Source of the DNA: Flavobacteriaceae bacterium
GTDB lineage: Bacteria > Bacteroidota > Bacteroidia > Flavobacteriales > Flavobacteriaceae
Length of the DNA: 39,264 bases
NCBI GenBank assembly: GCA_030633285.1
Contig: DAOVTC010000001.1
Location: 1-39,264, forward strand
Direction: 5' to 3'
The translations under genes and the position numbers were made by a program. Each line of letters opens with the position of its first letter. The first letter of the stretch is position 1. The notes beneath the pieces are model-generated. The model searched no databases, was not told the DNA's origin, and saw only the letters and a list, made by a program, of their open reading frames with translations. Positions 8,836 to 17,035 of the stretch are shown here, piece after piece.

Positions 8836-9120
8836 CTACCTTTCTAAGCCTCCTCCTTTGAAAGACTCATTTATAGTTTTATTTAAACCTCTCTCATAAT
8901 TAACTTTTATAACCATGTTTTGTTCTAAATCCTTGGCAAACTGTTTCATTCCATCTTTAATGAAAGCCAAACGATTTTTACTTATTCTCATTTTCTTTAA
9001 TAGTTCAGGCTTCAATTTTTCCAAATTTTCCACTTTTAGCCCTGTATCTTTTGATATGGCATAGCCAATATTGAAAGCTTTTAAATAGTCTTTATCGATT
9101 TTAGTATATACTTCTTCCAT
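8836..9120 (-). CDS. Small hypothetical protein partnered with an HTH protein
   Basis: This is a 94-residue, charged, mainly helical protein (KDYLKAFNIGYAISKDTGL, then ISKNRLAFIKDGMKQFAKDLEQ) with no signal peptide or membrane helix. It begins 2 bases after the stop of the HTH gene at 9123, so the two form one transcriptional unit. I do not recognise the family. Its place next to an excisionase-like HTH at the edge of a conjugative element suggests a regulatory or DNA-processing partner, but that is only context. Confidence 0.7.
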   Translation of the reverse strand: MEEVYTKIDKDYLKAFNIGYAISKDTGLKVENLEKLKPELLKKMRISKNRLAFIKDGMKQFAKDLEQNMVIKVNYERGLNKTINESFKGGGLER

Positions 9121-9122
9121 AG

Positions 9123-9422
9123 TTAAAAAATTTCACGTGTGTGTTTTTCTAAATACTCATTAATTGAATTTCTGTCATAAAGAATTATCTTTTTTTGGGG
9201 TTGAGAAAAACGAATTTTCCCGCCATCACGTAGTTTCTGCAAGGTTGTTTTTGATGAAATATTTAACATAGACATAGCTTCTACACCATCTATCCATAAT
9301 CTAGGTACTTCCCTATACTTTGTATCGAAATGATCTACAATCTTATCAAAAAGTGAATAAAAGGCTTCTTCCTCCAAGCAAATAACTTCCATAGATTCAA
9401 ATTTAATAGTATCAATACTCAA
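9123..9422 (-). CDS. Excisionase-like helix-turn-helix protein
   Basis: This is a 99-residue protein. The C-terminal half (about 42-95) is an HTH_17/MerR-like winged helix (DGVEAMSMLNISSKTTLQKL, RDGGKIRFSQ, IILYDRNSINEYLEKH), the type found in excisionase-family proteins common on Bacteroidota conjugative transposons. The N-terminal 40 residues are acidic and helical. It is transcribed with the 94-residue gene downstream and divergently from the secreted protein at 9523. It could be a recombination directionality factor or a transcription regulator. No integrase is in the window to decide between these. Confidence 0.75.
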   Translation of the reverse strand: MSIDTIKFESMEVICLEEEAFYSLFDKIVDHFDTKYREVPRLWIDGVEAMSMLNISSKTTLQKLRDGGKIRFSQPQKKIILYDRNSINEYLEKHTREIF

Positions 9423-9522
9423 ATATCCGAAATATTATTCTAATTTCAATACTTTTTATACTATATTAATATATTTATGTATCTTTATTGCTTTATATAT
9501 ACTTATTTAATATATTTTAGTT

Positions 9523-10248
9523 ATGAAAGAAATAGTTTTGTATATTTTGATAATTACTTTTTTTATATTGCCCAGCCAAAATAATGCTCAGAATAATGAA
9601 AAAACAGATGCTGAACTGATAGCTGAACTTATGGTTCCTACTTTAGCAAAAACGGTTTTATTACTTTCTCAAAAATCTACTGAAGATCAAATCATTGTAG
9701 TTTGTAAAGGCTACTCCGTTACAATAACTTATGGAGAAATATTAGATTTAGGAGTACCTACATTTAAAAATCTTAAAGAATTATTTATTATAAAAATATT
9801 ACCGCAAATATCAAGAGAGGGAGAGGTTTTAAATACTCTTTTTGATAAATATTTAATGAGAGATGTAAATCAAAATATGGATTTAAAAGAGATAGCACTT
9901 GATTTTGGATTACAATTAATTGTTAATAGTGAGCAAGTACAAACATATTTACAACCAGAATCTTCGGGTGATTACTATGGAAATGGAAATACTGAATCTA
10001 TGGCAATATCATTAGAAAATAATGGTGTGAATTCTCGAAACTTAAATACGCTTTATGGAATGGTTATTGGCAATGATTATCAAAATTACAGAAATGAATT
10101 ACAAAGTGAAAACTCAAGAGCAATCAAAGATCTTACAAATCTATTCACCGGTTGGAATCAAAAACAAGGTGAAGAGTACTATAAATATTTAGAACTCACT
10201 ATACAAGTAGTAGAATTATATTTAGAAAATAAAAAAACCATAAATTAA
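9523..10248 (+). CDS. Secreted protein of unknown function
   Basis: This 241-residue protein has an N-terminal signal peptide (EIVLYILIITFFILP, likely cleavage near NAQ at about 23). The mature part is mixed helix and acidic, with no recognised motif. There is no lipobox. The gene faces the coiled-coil gene across a strong bidirectional terminator at 10271-10333, so it forms its own unit. It shares an AT-rich divergent promoter region with the HTH gene. Its location inside the element suggests a periplasmic accessory role, but nothing in the sequence proves it. Confidence 0.65.
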   Translation: MKEIVLYILIITFFILPSQNNAQNNEKTDAELIAELMVPTLAKTVLLLSQKSTEDQIIVVCKGYSVTITYGEILDLGVPTFKNLKELFIIKILPQISREGEVLNTLFDKYLMRDVNQNMDLKEIALDFGLQLIVNSEQVQTYLQPESSGDYYGNGNTESMAISLENNGVNSRNLNTLYGMVIGNDYQNYRNELQSENSRAIKDLTNLFTGWNQKQGEEYYKYLELTIQVVELYLENKKTIN

Positions 10249-10270
10249 CATATGTTAACTTATACCCTAT

Positions 10271-10333
10271 AAAAGTTATTCTGAACTATTTTTGCCAATT
10301 AAACGGCAAAAAAATATTTCGGAAATAACTTTT
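10271..10333. terminator. Nested bidirectional terminator hairpin
   Basis: The outer arms AAAAGTTATT (10271-10280) and AATAACTTTT (10324-10333) enclose inner arms TTTTTGCC (10289-10296) and GGCAAAAA (10305-10312). T-runs lie on both sides. It sits between the convergent genes 9523-10248 and 10348-11088. Confidence 0.8.
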
Positions 10334-10347
10334 TTTATTTATACACT

Positions 10348-11088
10348 TTATAGAATAATACCAGTTATATCTTTAAATTTTACGTTTTCCGGATCTTTAG
10401 AAACCAGTGTGTTATTTTTATGAAGAATACTCTTAGATTTTTCTATATTGGCTTCAAGAATTATTTTTGATTTAGCTGAAGGTGTAGTATCAATTTCTTT
10501 TACAAGTTTTTTTTGTATTTCTTTAATTTCTGAGATTTCTTGTTTGGTCAAAGATTCTTTAAATTTATAATCAATAAAAGGGTATTTCCCTTTTACTTTT
10601 CGGATATTTCGTAATTGGGTACTTTTTTCAACAACATTTTTATCATATTTTACTTCTGTAGGTCTTATCCGATTGGTTAATTTGGTATTATCATCTTCTA
10701 GTTGTTTTATCTCACTCCTTAATATCGATATTTCCTTTTGCATATTTTTTTGGAGATATTCTTTTTTATTTTCTTTAGATTGAAATAAATTATAAAGGTT
10801 TTTAATTTTAGGTTTTCGGTTATAATTTTCTATAAATTGTTTTTCTGTTCTGTTAAATTTAGGATTTTTCTTATTGAGTTCAGATAATATATTTATCTGA
10901 TTTTTTAATAATAAATCTTGGTTTTTTAATTTTCTTTTGATTATATTTTTATTATTTTCTATTACATCCTTTTCTTTATAAAAACTTGGTTTATGAGAAC
11001 GAAGTTTCACAAGTTCTAGCTGAACATTCTTTTCTTGCTTTAACAATTTTATTTGCTCTTTTTCAGATAAACTAATCACTTTTTTCAT
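10348..11088 (-). CDS. Coiled-coil protein of unknown function
   Basis: This protein has 246 residues from the ATG at 11088. A longer start at 11142 would overlap the preceding gene and was not chosen. It is lysine- and glutamate-rich with long heptad-like stretches (about 1-75 and 105-140, for example EISILRSEIKQLEDDNTKL). It has no signal peptide or membrane segment. It is the last gene of the four-gene minus-strand unit 12815 to 10348 and ends at the bidirectional terminator. Function is not recognisable; a cytoplasmic scaffold or DNA-associated role is possible. Confidence 0.6.
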   Translation of the reverse strand: MKKVISLSEKEQIKLLKQEKNVQLELVKLRSHKPSFYKEKDVIENNKNIIKRKLKNQDLLLKNQINILSELNKKNPKFNRTEKQFIENYNRKPKIKNLYNLFQSKENKKEYLQKNMQKEISILRSEIKQLEDDNTKLTNRIRPTEVKYDKNVVEKSTQLRNIRKVKGKYPFIDYKFKESLTKQEISEIKEIQKKLVKEIDTTPSAKSKIILEANIEKSKSILHKNNTLVSKDPENVKFKDITGIIL

Positions 11089-11098
11089 TATAATATTT

Positions 11099-11578
11099 TT
11101 AATCAAATTCTCGAACTCCTTTGATTCTTCTTTGATCTTCAACTAGCTTACGAATAACATGATCTATATTAGATTTTGGAATTCCGATCATATTAAATAC
11201 AGGATGGGTTTTATCAGAAGTAATTAATGAAAAATTCATAGCGTTAATAATCCTCATTAAAAAAGGCCGTTTAACCGTAAAATCTTTGACTCTATATAAT
11301 TCAATATTATCGGTAGTTATTGTAAATACTCCTCTCAAATAAATGACTTGTTCCTCGGTAATTTTGTAAAATATACTTTTTAAATAAAAAAACTTATAGA
11401 TATATATTATTAAGGCAAGTGAACTCAATCCAATTCCAATAAATAAAAACATTTTATTTTTGAAAAAATTATAACTATAAAGCGTTAAAACTAATAACAA
11501 AACAGCTAAAATTACAAAGCCAAATGGCTTTAATATCACGTAATAAATGTTTGGTTTTAATAGATAATGTTTAGTCAT
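11099..11578 (-). CDS. Membrane protein with bacterial PH domain
   Basis: This 159-residue protein has two membrane helices near residues 15-35 and 43-62 (FGFVILAVLLLVLTLYSYNF, MFLFIGIGLSSLALIIYIY). A bacterial PH (DUF304-type) domain follows: YKITEEQVIYLRGVFTITTD, NIELYRVKDFTVKRPFLMRI, and a GIPKSNIDHVIRKL tail. It overlaps the end of the upstream gene by 8 bases. PH-domain membrane proteins of this type occur on Flavobacteria conjugative elements; their role is unknown. Confidence 0.75.
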   Translation of the reverse strand: MTKHYLLKPNIYYVILKPFGFVILAVLLLVLTLYSYNFFKNKMFLFIGIGLSSLALIIYIYKFFYLKSIFYKITEEQVIYLRGVFTITTDNIELYRVKDFTVKRPFLMRIINAMNFSLITSDKTHPVFNMIGIPKSNIDHVIRKLVEDQRRIKGVREFD

Positions 11579-12275
11579 GAATTATAGCATTAAATGTTAA
11601 AAAATGATTGGGTGGTTTATGAGTTTTGATTTTATAATTTTTGAGTTTTGATTTTACACTAAACTGATATAATGATAGATTTTGAAAAGGAAGTTCAAAC
11701 GATTTGTCATTATTATTAAAAAATATACCCGTATCAGTCAATTTAATGGCATAAGTTTTTCTTATTTTATGGAGTGATACTTTAATATCATTTATTTTTC
11801 CCTCAATGGAGTTAGAAAAACAAGTAATAATTTTTGCGTCTGGATAGAGATTACACAGCTCTTTTATTCCTTTATAATTAATAATTTTTGGAAAAGAAAT
11901 TAATAAATCGGATTCCTGGAGTTTATGTTTATAAAGCTGCCAATAGCTCATTAGTTCAATAGGAGATGTAAACAAAAATAAATTAGTGATTGAAGTATTT
12001 ATCAAAGAATCAAAACTTTTAAAATACATAGGTTTTCCATTATACGTGTAATCTTCGAAATGATAATAATTGGTATTATATTCTTCAAAACCTAAATTGG
12101 TTTTAGTGGAAAGATCTGTAAAATGAAATATAAGATTATGTAAATTATAAGCTTTTTGAAGAATTCCAAGATTCTCAGAAAAATACCTAATAGTTGAAGT
12201 ATGAAGTCCTTTACTATTTAGAAAAAAATAAAAGCGTATTGTAAAAGGTTCTATTTCAATACGCTTTTGCTTCAT
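11571..12275 (-). CDS. Unknown protein, possibly with a degenerate Toprim-like core
   Basis: This is a 234-residue soluble protein. The middle (about 100-165) has a strand-helix pattern reminiscent of Toprim domains: LFLFTSPIELMSYW, then LLISFPKI, then AKIITCFSNSIEG. If it is Toprim, the glutamate and DxD residues that bind metal are missing, so catalysis would be lost. The gene follows the DUF4099-like gene by 3 bases and overlaps the PH-domain gene by 8, so it belongs to a tight operon. In Bacteroidota mobile elements Toprim and DUF3991/DUF4099 proteins often travel together. The Toprim reading is an inference of low confidence. Confidence 0.6.
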   Translation of the reverse strand: MKQKRIEIEPFTIRFYFFLNSKGLHTSTIRYFSENLGILQKAYNLHNLIFHFTDLSTKTNLGFEEYNTNYYHFEDYTYNGKPMYFKSFDSLINTSITNLFLFTSPIELMSYWQLYKHKLQESDLLISFPKIINYKGIKELCNLYPDAKIITCFSNSIEGKINDIKVSLHKIRKTYAIKLTDTGIFFNNNDKSFELPFQNLSLYQFSVKSKLKNYKIKTHKPPNHFLTFNAIIHD

Positions 12276-12278
12276 AAT

Positions 12279-12815
12279 TTAAGTTTTTGTAAATTTATTA
12301 TCTACTAATATGATATTAGATGGAACATTTAGATCAATAATCAATCGTTCATCACCAACTTCAACTTCTTTATTTTTATGTGCTCTTCTAATTATTTTAG
12401 CTGATAATTTAAAAGGCAATTCACTTGATTTTATCGAGATGATATCATTAATATCATTATCTCTTTGATATAAAATAGTTTCTTTCAGTTCATTTTTTTT
12501 GAAAACTATAAATCCTTTTTTAATATCATTAATCTCATCGGCATTCAAATCAAAAGGATCTAACAATTCCTCATTGTAAAAATGTGTTTCTACATTATAA
12601 TAATCATCTACCCTTTTTAAGGATAATTTGCCTTTAATAGATAATATTGTTTCATCTGCCAATACAATATTTAATTCTCTATAATCAGACCTCCCAAAAG
12701 ACAAAAAACTAACAAGTGTTTTTTCATCCCATTTTGAAAGGCTGGTCAACGTAATACCATATACTTTTAGTTGGTCAAAAGGTAAATCGGCTGCATCAAT
12801 TACATTTTTTGTCAT
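12279..12815 (-). CDS. DUF4099/DUF3945-like mobile-element protein
   Basis: This is a 178-residue protein. The opening LPFDQLKVYGITLTSLSKWD followed by a strand-rich region (VLADETILSIKGKLSLKRVD) resembles DUF4099. The middle (ADEINDIKKGFIVFKK) and the end match the DUF3945 style of proteins found on Bacteroidota conjugative transposons. It is the first gene of a four-gene operon and starts 20 bases past a perfect -7 box. Its biochemical role is unknown. Confidence 0.6.
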   Translation of the reverse strand: MTKNVIDAADLPFDQLKVYGITLTSLSKWDEKTLVSFLSFGRSDYRELNIVLADETILSIKGKLSLKRVDDYYNVETHFYNEELLDPFDLNADEINDIKKGFIVFKKNELKETILYQRDNDINDIISIKSSELPFKLSAKIIRRAHKNKEVEVGDERLIIDLNVPSNIILVDNKFTKT

Positions 12816-12835
12816 TAATTTTTGTAATTTTATAG

Positions 12836-12843
12836 CAAAAGTA
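12836..12843 (-). promoter_or_regulatory. -7 promoter box for the DUF4099-like operon
   Basis: TACTTTTG on the minus strand is a perfect TAnnTTTG match, 20 bases upstream of the start codon at 12815. No convincing -33 TTG was found at the usual distance. The 47-base gap is shared with the divergent M23 peptidase gene. Confidence 0.5.
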
Positions 12844-12862
12844 CATAAATTTATAAATTACG

Positions 12863-13456
12863 ATGTATAAATATACAAATAATATATATTATATACCACT
12901 CTTACTGATTATTATTGTTAATTCGAATGTTATAAAGGCTCAATTTAATACAATTAAAGAAACTAAGAAAATATTTACTCTAAATATAGTTCCAAAAAAG
13001 ATTAGCAGGGTAGAACATAAAACAGATTCAATTCGTGATTTAGCAAAAGTAAATAGATCCTTATTTAATTTACCACTGGATACTATATATATAACAAGTC
13101 CTTTTGGAATAAGGTATCATCCTGTAAAAAAAAACTACAGAAAACATTACGGAATAGATTTAAGAGGTAAAGGAGTTCCTGTTTATAGCATTACCACTGC
13201 ATTGGTCAAAAAAACAGGATATGATAAAGCTTTAGGAATCTATATAATTCTCATTTCAGGAAATTATGAATTTATCTATGGTCATTTATCTCATATTTAT
13301 ATAAAAGAAAAAGATTTACTTAAACCGGGAGACATTTTAGGAAAAACAGGTACTAGTGGTTTATCAACCGCGAAGCATTTACATTTTGCCATAAAGAGGG
13401 ACAAACATTATATAGACCCCTTGCCATTTCTAAAATTTATTATGAAAACAATCTAA
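12863..13456 (+). CDS. M23-family peptidoglycan endopeptidase
   Basis: This 197-residue protein has an N-terminal hydrophobic export segment (YIPLLLIIIVNSNVIKA). It carries a complete LytM/M23 catalytic core: FGIRYHP, H95 and D99 in HYGID, YGHLSH with H141, and HLHF with H172 and H174. These are the zinc ligands and catalytic histidines of the family, so it should be active. It cuts peptide cross-links of peptidoglycan in the periplasm. In this conjugative setting it most likely opens the wall for the mating channel, replacing a VirB1-type transglycosylase. Its stop codon overlaps the convergent XRE gene by 4 bases. Confidence 0.9.
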   Translation: MYKYTNNIYYIPLLLIIIVNSNVIKAQFNTIKETKKIFTLNIVPKKISRVEHKTDSIRDLAKVNRSLFNLPLDTIYITSPFGIRYHPVKKNYRKHYGIDLRGKGVPVYSITTALVKKTGYDKALGIYIILISGNYEFIYGHLSHIYIKEKDLLKPGDILGKTGTSGLSTAKHLHFAIKRDKHYIDPLPFLKFIMKTI

Positions 13457-13800
13457 GATTTTAATACTTCTTTAATTTCATCGAATTGTACATTCATCGT
13501 TTCTTCTAAAGCTGTAAGTTTCATTAAAGCTAATGCATTGTAGGATTTTGAGGTTTGTTGTTCCATACTATCTTTGACAATAGAAAATTCTTCATTTAAT
13601 ATATTATTTACATTAAAATGTTTAGAATAAAAATTTAACAAAGTTAAAAATGCTTCAAGAGAGCCTCCCAAACCATTCTCTACTTTACTTATAGTATTTT
13701 GCGTTAAATTTGTTTCTGCTTCTAATTCAGTTTGCTTTAAGTTTAATGCAAGCCTGTAATTAAGCATTCTTTTTCCTATAATTTTTCTGTTTAGTTCCAT
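13453..13800 (-). CDS. XRE-family transcription regulator
   Basis: This 115-residue protein has an N-terminal helix-turn-helix of the Cro/CI (XRE) type: GKRMLNYRLALNLKQTELEA, TNLTQNTISKVENG, then SLEAFLTLLNFYSKHF. A helical tail with a possible dimerisation segment follows. The gene starts right after the stop codon of the coupling protein gene (no gap), so it is the last gene of the transfer operon. It could provide feedback control of transfer. It converges on the M23 gene with a 4-base overlap. Confidence 0.85.
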   Translation of the reverse strand: MELNRKIIGKRMLNYRLALNLKQTELEAETNLTQNTISKVENGLGGSLEAFLTLLNFYSKHFNVNNILNEEFSIVKDSMEQQTSKSYNALALMKLTALEETMNVQFDEIKEVLKS

Positions 13801-15765
13801 TTAATATTGGTTTACGATCATATCTACTTCATCACGTATTTTTTGAAAATTTTCAAGTAGTAATTGATCCTTCTCATATTCGGACTTAAAAGTATAATAT
13901 TTTGGAAGTTTTTTATACTTTTTTTCTTCTTTTTTAATTTCTTTAATATCTATTTGAATTTTGCAATTGTATGTATTTTCATTCACAAATTTATTATTTT
14001 TTTTACTTTCCCCAAAAGCAAGTTTTGCTACTATTTCACCGGTTTTAAGATCTGATATTTTACTGGCGGGAATTAGATAATCCATTTGTTCATTAATACT
14101 GGTTGTCGTTTGACTTCTAGAGATACTTATTCCCTTTTTAATTTGCTTCACTTTTCCAAACAATTTTTCTAACCATTCCAATGTTTCTTTCTTTCTAACT
14201 GCACCTGAAATTACATTTCCTATAATAGATGTAATCTCATCTGCAGTTTGTTTCCCATAAGATTTTGTCAATTGTGGTAATTCTTGCAACCCAATAATTA
14301 CGGCTACTTTATTACTTCGTGCTGTAGCAATAAGGTTTTGTATTTTATGAAAATAAATTGTTGGTAATTCATCAATAATTATTCCACAAGGTATGTTGTT
14401 TTTTGTATTGATCAATTTCGTTAGTCTATTCAACAACAAGGAATTTGTAGCAGAGTTAATACTTTCTGTTTCGGGGCTATTAGCAATAATCATAATTCCC
14501 GGTGACTTTGGATTACTAATTCTTAAATCAAAATCATTCCCTGAAAAAACCCAAAAGGTTTCTTTGGTTGCTAAACGGGATATATTTACTTTAAGCGTTC
14601 CTATTTGTCCTTCTAATTGATTAAATGCTTTATTATCATAGGCAGATTTAAAAGGGTCTAACATATTTGTTAATTCTATTTGTGTAAATAAAACATCAAA
14701 TACTTCTTCATAACTTCGATTCAAAAATGATAAAACGTGAGGGAGTGTTGAATATTTACCTCCTTCATATTTACTAAAAAAATAAATAATAGATGCTAAA
14801 AAATTAATCGCCGATTGCGTAAAAAACTGATCTGCTCCTGAATTTTCAGAGCTCTTTCTCAAGGAATCCACTAATGCTTCTGCCGTTTCAATACAAGAAG
14901 CTAAAGTTTTTAAATAAACTGCATTTAAAGGATTCACTCTTTTGCTGTATTCAACATTATTAAGATTAACAACATGAAAGGAATGTCTATAGGATTTATC
15001 TCTTTTTTTCAATAGAAATTGATGATATGCAATTTCTCCCAGATCAGGATATTTATAATCATAAATTAACATCGTATAACTTTTATTAATCAGGTTTTTA
15101 AAAAAAGGAATAATAATTGAAAAAGATTTGCCAGACTCCGGCGTTCCTATCACCATGCTTCCCCTAAATGGATTTGTTAAATTAAACCAACCTTTTCTAA
15201 TCTTTTTCTTATAATAATAATGCATTGGGATATTTAAAGAGTAATCATTTACGATCATTTTATTGGGCTGCTCAAAGGATTCATTTTCAATATTAAATTT
15301 ATCATCCATGACATTAAAATGAATGACCTTTGCAATATTATCCAATGAAGTATGTATTAAAATTGCACCAATAAGCGTAAATAAAATATAGATTATTTCA
15401 TAAAAGCTAATATTATTTGGAATTGAATTAGGTTCAATAAAATAAAATATTAAAGAAGAAAAAAATAAAAGTAGGCCAACAATAAGTGGAAGTATTATTT
15501 GTTTTCCAATAGCAACATCTATTTTTTTTTTTGGTTTAGAACCCAAAGAAACGATAGCTATAAAACCAAATATTACCAGTTTAGACCATAAGATATTATG
15601 GTTAGAAAAAATATATATTCTTTTCAACTTAATTATAATAGGCAGAAAAAAACTAAATATAGAAATATCATAAAATAGATATACTATCCATTCAATAATT
15701 ACAAGAAGGTAAGCAACTCCCTGAAACAATATAAATAGTTCATTTAGTTTTTTATCCTCAGCCAT
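13801..15765 (-). CDS. Type IV coupling protein (VirD4/TraG-like ATPase)
   Basis: This is a 654-residue protein. The N-terminal ~150 residues hold about four membrane helices. A soluble ATPase follows, with Walker A GTPESGKS near residue 204 and Walker B GIIIDELP near residue 457. A QELPQLTKSYG sensor-like segment and an FTQSAINFLAS stretch are also typical of TraD/VirD4 proteins. It binds the relaxosome and pumps single-stranded DNA into the type IV channel. It lies 6 bases after TraO at the end of the transfer operon, the usual place in Flavobacteria elements. Confidence 0.92.
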   Translation of the reverse strand: MAEDKKLNELFILFQGVAYLLVIIEWIVYLFYDISIFSFFLPIIIKLKRIYIFSNHNILWSKLVIFGFIAIVSLGSKPKKKIDVAIGKQIILPLIVGLLLFFSSLIFYFIEPNSIPNNISFYEIIYILFTLIGAILIHTSLDNIAKVIHFNVMDDKFNIENESFEQPNKMIVNDYSLNIPMHYYYKKKIRKGWFNLTNPFRGSMVIGTPESGKSFSIIIPFFKNLINKSYTMLIYDYKYPDLGEIAYHQFLLKKRDKSYRHSFHVVNLNNVEYSKRVNPLNAVYLKTLASCIETAEALVDSLRKSSENSGADQFFTQSAINFLASIIYFFSKYEGGKYSTLPHVLSFLNRSYEEVFDVLFTQIELTNMLDPFKSAYDNKAFNQLEGQIGTLKVNISRLATKETFWVFSGNDFDLRISNPKSPGIMIIANSPETESINSATNSLLLNRLTKLINTKNNIPCGIIIDELPTIYFHKIQNLIATARSNKVAVIIGLQELPQLTKSYGKQTADEITSIIGNVISGAVRKKETLEWLEKLFGKVKQIKKGISISRSQTTTSINEQMDYLIPASKISDLKTGEIVAKLAFGESKKNNKFVNENTYNCKIQIDIKEIKKEEKKYKKLPKYYTFKSEYEKDQLLLENFQKIRDEVDMIVNQY

Positions 15766-15771
15766 TTAGAA

Positions 15772-16227
15772 TTATATAGGGATTTTTACTCCAAACGTCA
15801 TAGAAACTCTAAATCTATCTTCTATATTAATTATATACTGATTGTTTTGTTGTAACATAATTACAAAAAGACCAGAGAAAGTATAACTTAATTCTAAACC
15901 TCCTACTCCACTTAACAAGAAACCTTCTGAACCAGAACCCATTAAAAAACCAACTCTAAAATTGAAAAGAAAATTATTTGATTTAAAAATTAAAGGCTCA
16001 TAAACAATACCTCCTTGATAAATATCTTCTTTTACATCAAGATTTCTATTTCCTTCAAAAATCAGTTCCCAAGAATTATAATATCGATTGTTAAATTCAA
16101 ATGCAACACTAAATTGTTGTATTTCCTTAGTGGTATAGCCATATGCAAAATTAATGTGGTTGTAACCTTCCTGAGAATAACCGAAGTAGAACGATAAACT
16201 TAAAAATAATATTAAAATATTTTTCAT
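15772..16227 (-). CDS. traO: Conjugal transfer protein TraO
   Basis: This 151-residue protein has a signal peptide (NILILFLSLSFYFGYSQ) and then alternating amphipathic strands (HINFAYGYTTKEIQQFSVAF, FLFNFRVGFLMGSGSEGFLL, LSYTFSGLFVIML), which suggests a small outer-membrane beta-barrel. Size, order (directly after TraN and before the T4CP) and the barrel pattern fit TraO of Bacteroidota conjugative elements. Its start overlaps the TraN stop by one base. Role: outer-membrane component of the mating channel. Confidence 0.8.
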   Translation of the reverse strand: MKNILILFLSLSFYFGYSQEGYNHINFAYGYTTKEIQQFSVAFEFNNRYYNSWELIFEGNRNLDVKEDIYQGGIVYEPLIFKSNNFLFNFRVGFLMGSGSEGFLLSGVGGLELSYTFSGLFVIMLQQNNQYIINIEDRFRVSMTFGVKIPI

Positions 16228-17027
16228 CAGTTAAAAGATTTAGCATTTAAGATGTCAGAATATGCAATATGAGCAGTAATCGTCCTTCCAGAAATTTGTT
16301 TTTCCGTAATTTCAATTATGAAACTCTTTTGATCAGGAAAAGTGAATTTTTTAAAAGCGACAATATTTTTATATTGTTTATCAAAAGATGTTTCTTTGTT
16401 ATGAATATATATATGTTGAATTTCTTGATCTTGATTATTTTCAGCTTTTGTAACTTTTTTATCAATTATTTTATATCTAATCTCGTCAATATCATATTTA
16501 AGGTTTGTTTGATTAAGTAATGTAAAATCAATAAAAATATAATCATCAATAACCCAAATATTATTAATCCTCATTTTCATTTTATCTTTACGAGTAACTA
16601 CATTATTCAAAGAAGATCTTCTTCCAGACATTAAAATTGAAAAAGATTTTAACTCTTCCGAAGTGAGAGGGTATTTAGGGTTAATAAAGGAGTTAGAATT
16701 ATCATCAATATCTATTTTTTTATGTGCCTTATTAGAATCTGACGTATAAGTCAATCTGTATTGCACAAAAAAAGCTTCACCAACGATAGTTACAAAACCT
16801 AGATCCTTTTGTAGATTTTTAACAGGTTTGATTCTTAAGATATTTGGCAAAGGCATATCACCAACTACATTATTTGTTGAAATATCTGTGTAATCAATAT
16901 TTTGAGTAGATGTAAAATGTGTAGACACATTTTCATTTATATGTATTTCACGAATATTTTTATTTTGACCTAAGGCAACATTAGTAATACATATAAATAC
17001 GATGAGTTTTAAAATTATTTTTTTCAT
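16227..17027 (-). CDS. traN: Conjugative transfer protein TraN (DUF4138)
   Basis: This 266-residue protein has a signal peptide (IILKLIVFICITNVALGQ). It matches the DUF4138/TraN pattern: an N-terminal HINENVSTHFTSTQNIDYTD strand region, LRIKPVKNL, FVTIVGEAFFVQYRLTYT, then ILMSGRRSSLNNVVTRK and a beta-rich second half (MRINNIWVIDDYIFIDFTLL). TraN acts like VirB9, forming the outer-membrane core with TraM. It lies 8 bases downstream of TraM. Confidence 0.88.
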   Translation of the reverse strand: MKKIILKLIVFICITNVALGQNKNIREIHINENVSTHFTSTQNIDYTDISTNNVVGDMPLPNILRIKPVKNLQKDLGFVTIVGEAFFVQYRLTYTSDSNKAHKKIDIDDNSNSFINPKYPLTSEELKSFSILMSGRRSSLNNVVTRKDKMKMRINNIWVIDDYIFIDFTLLNQTNLKYDIDEIRYKIIDKKVTKAENNQDQEIQHIYIHNKETSFDKQYKNIVAFKKFTFPDQKSFIIEITEKQISGRTITAHIAYSDILNAKSFN

Positions 17028-17035
17028 TGTTCAGA

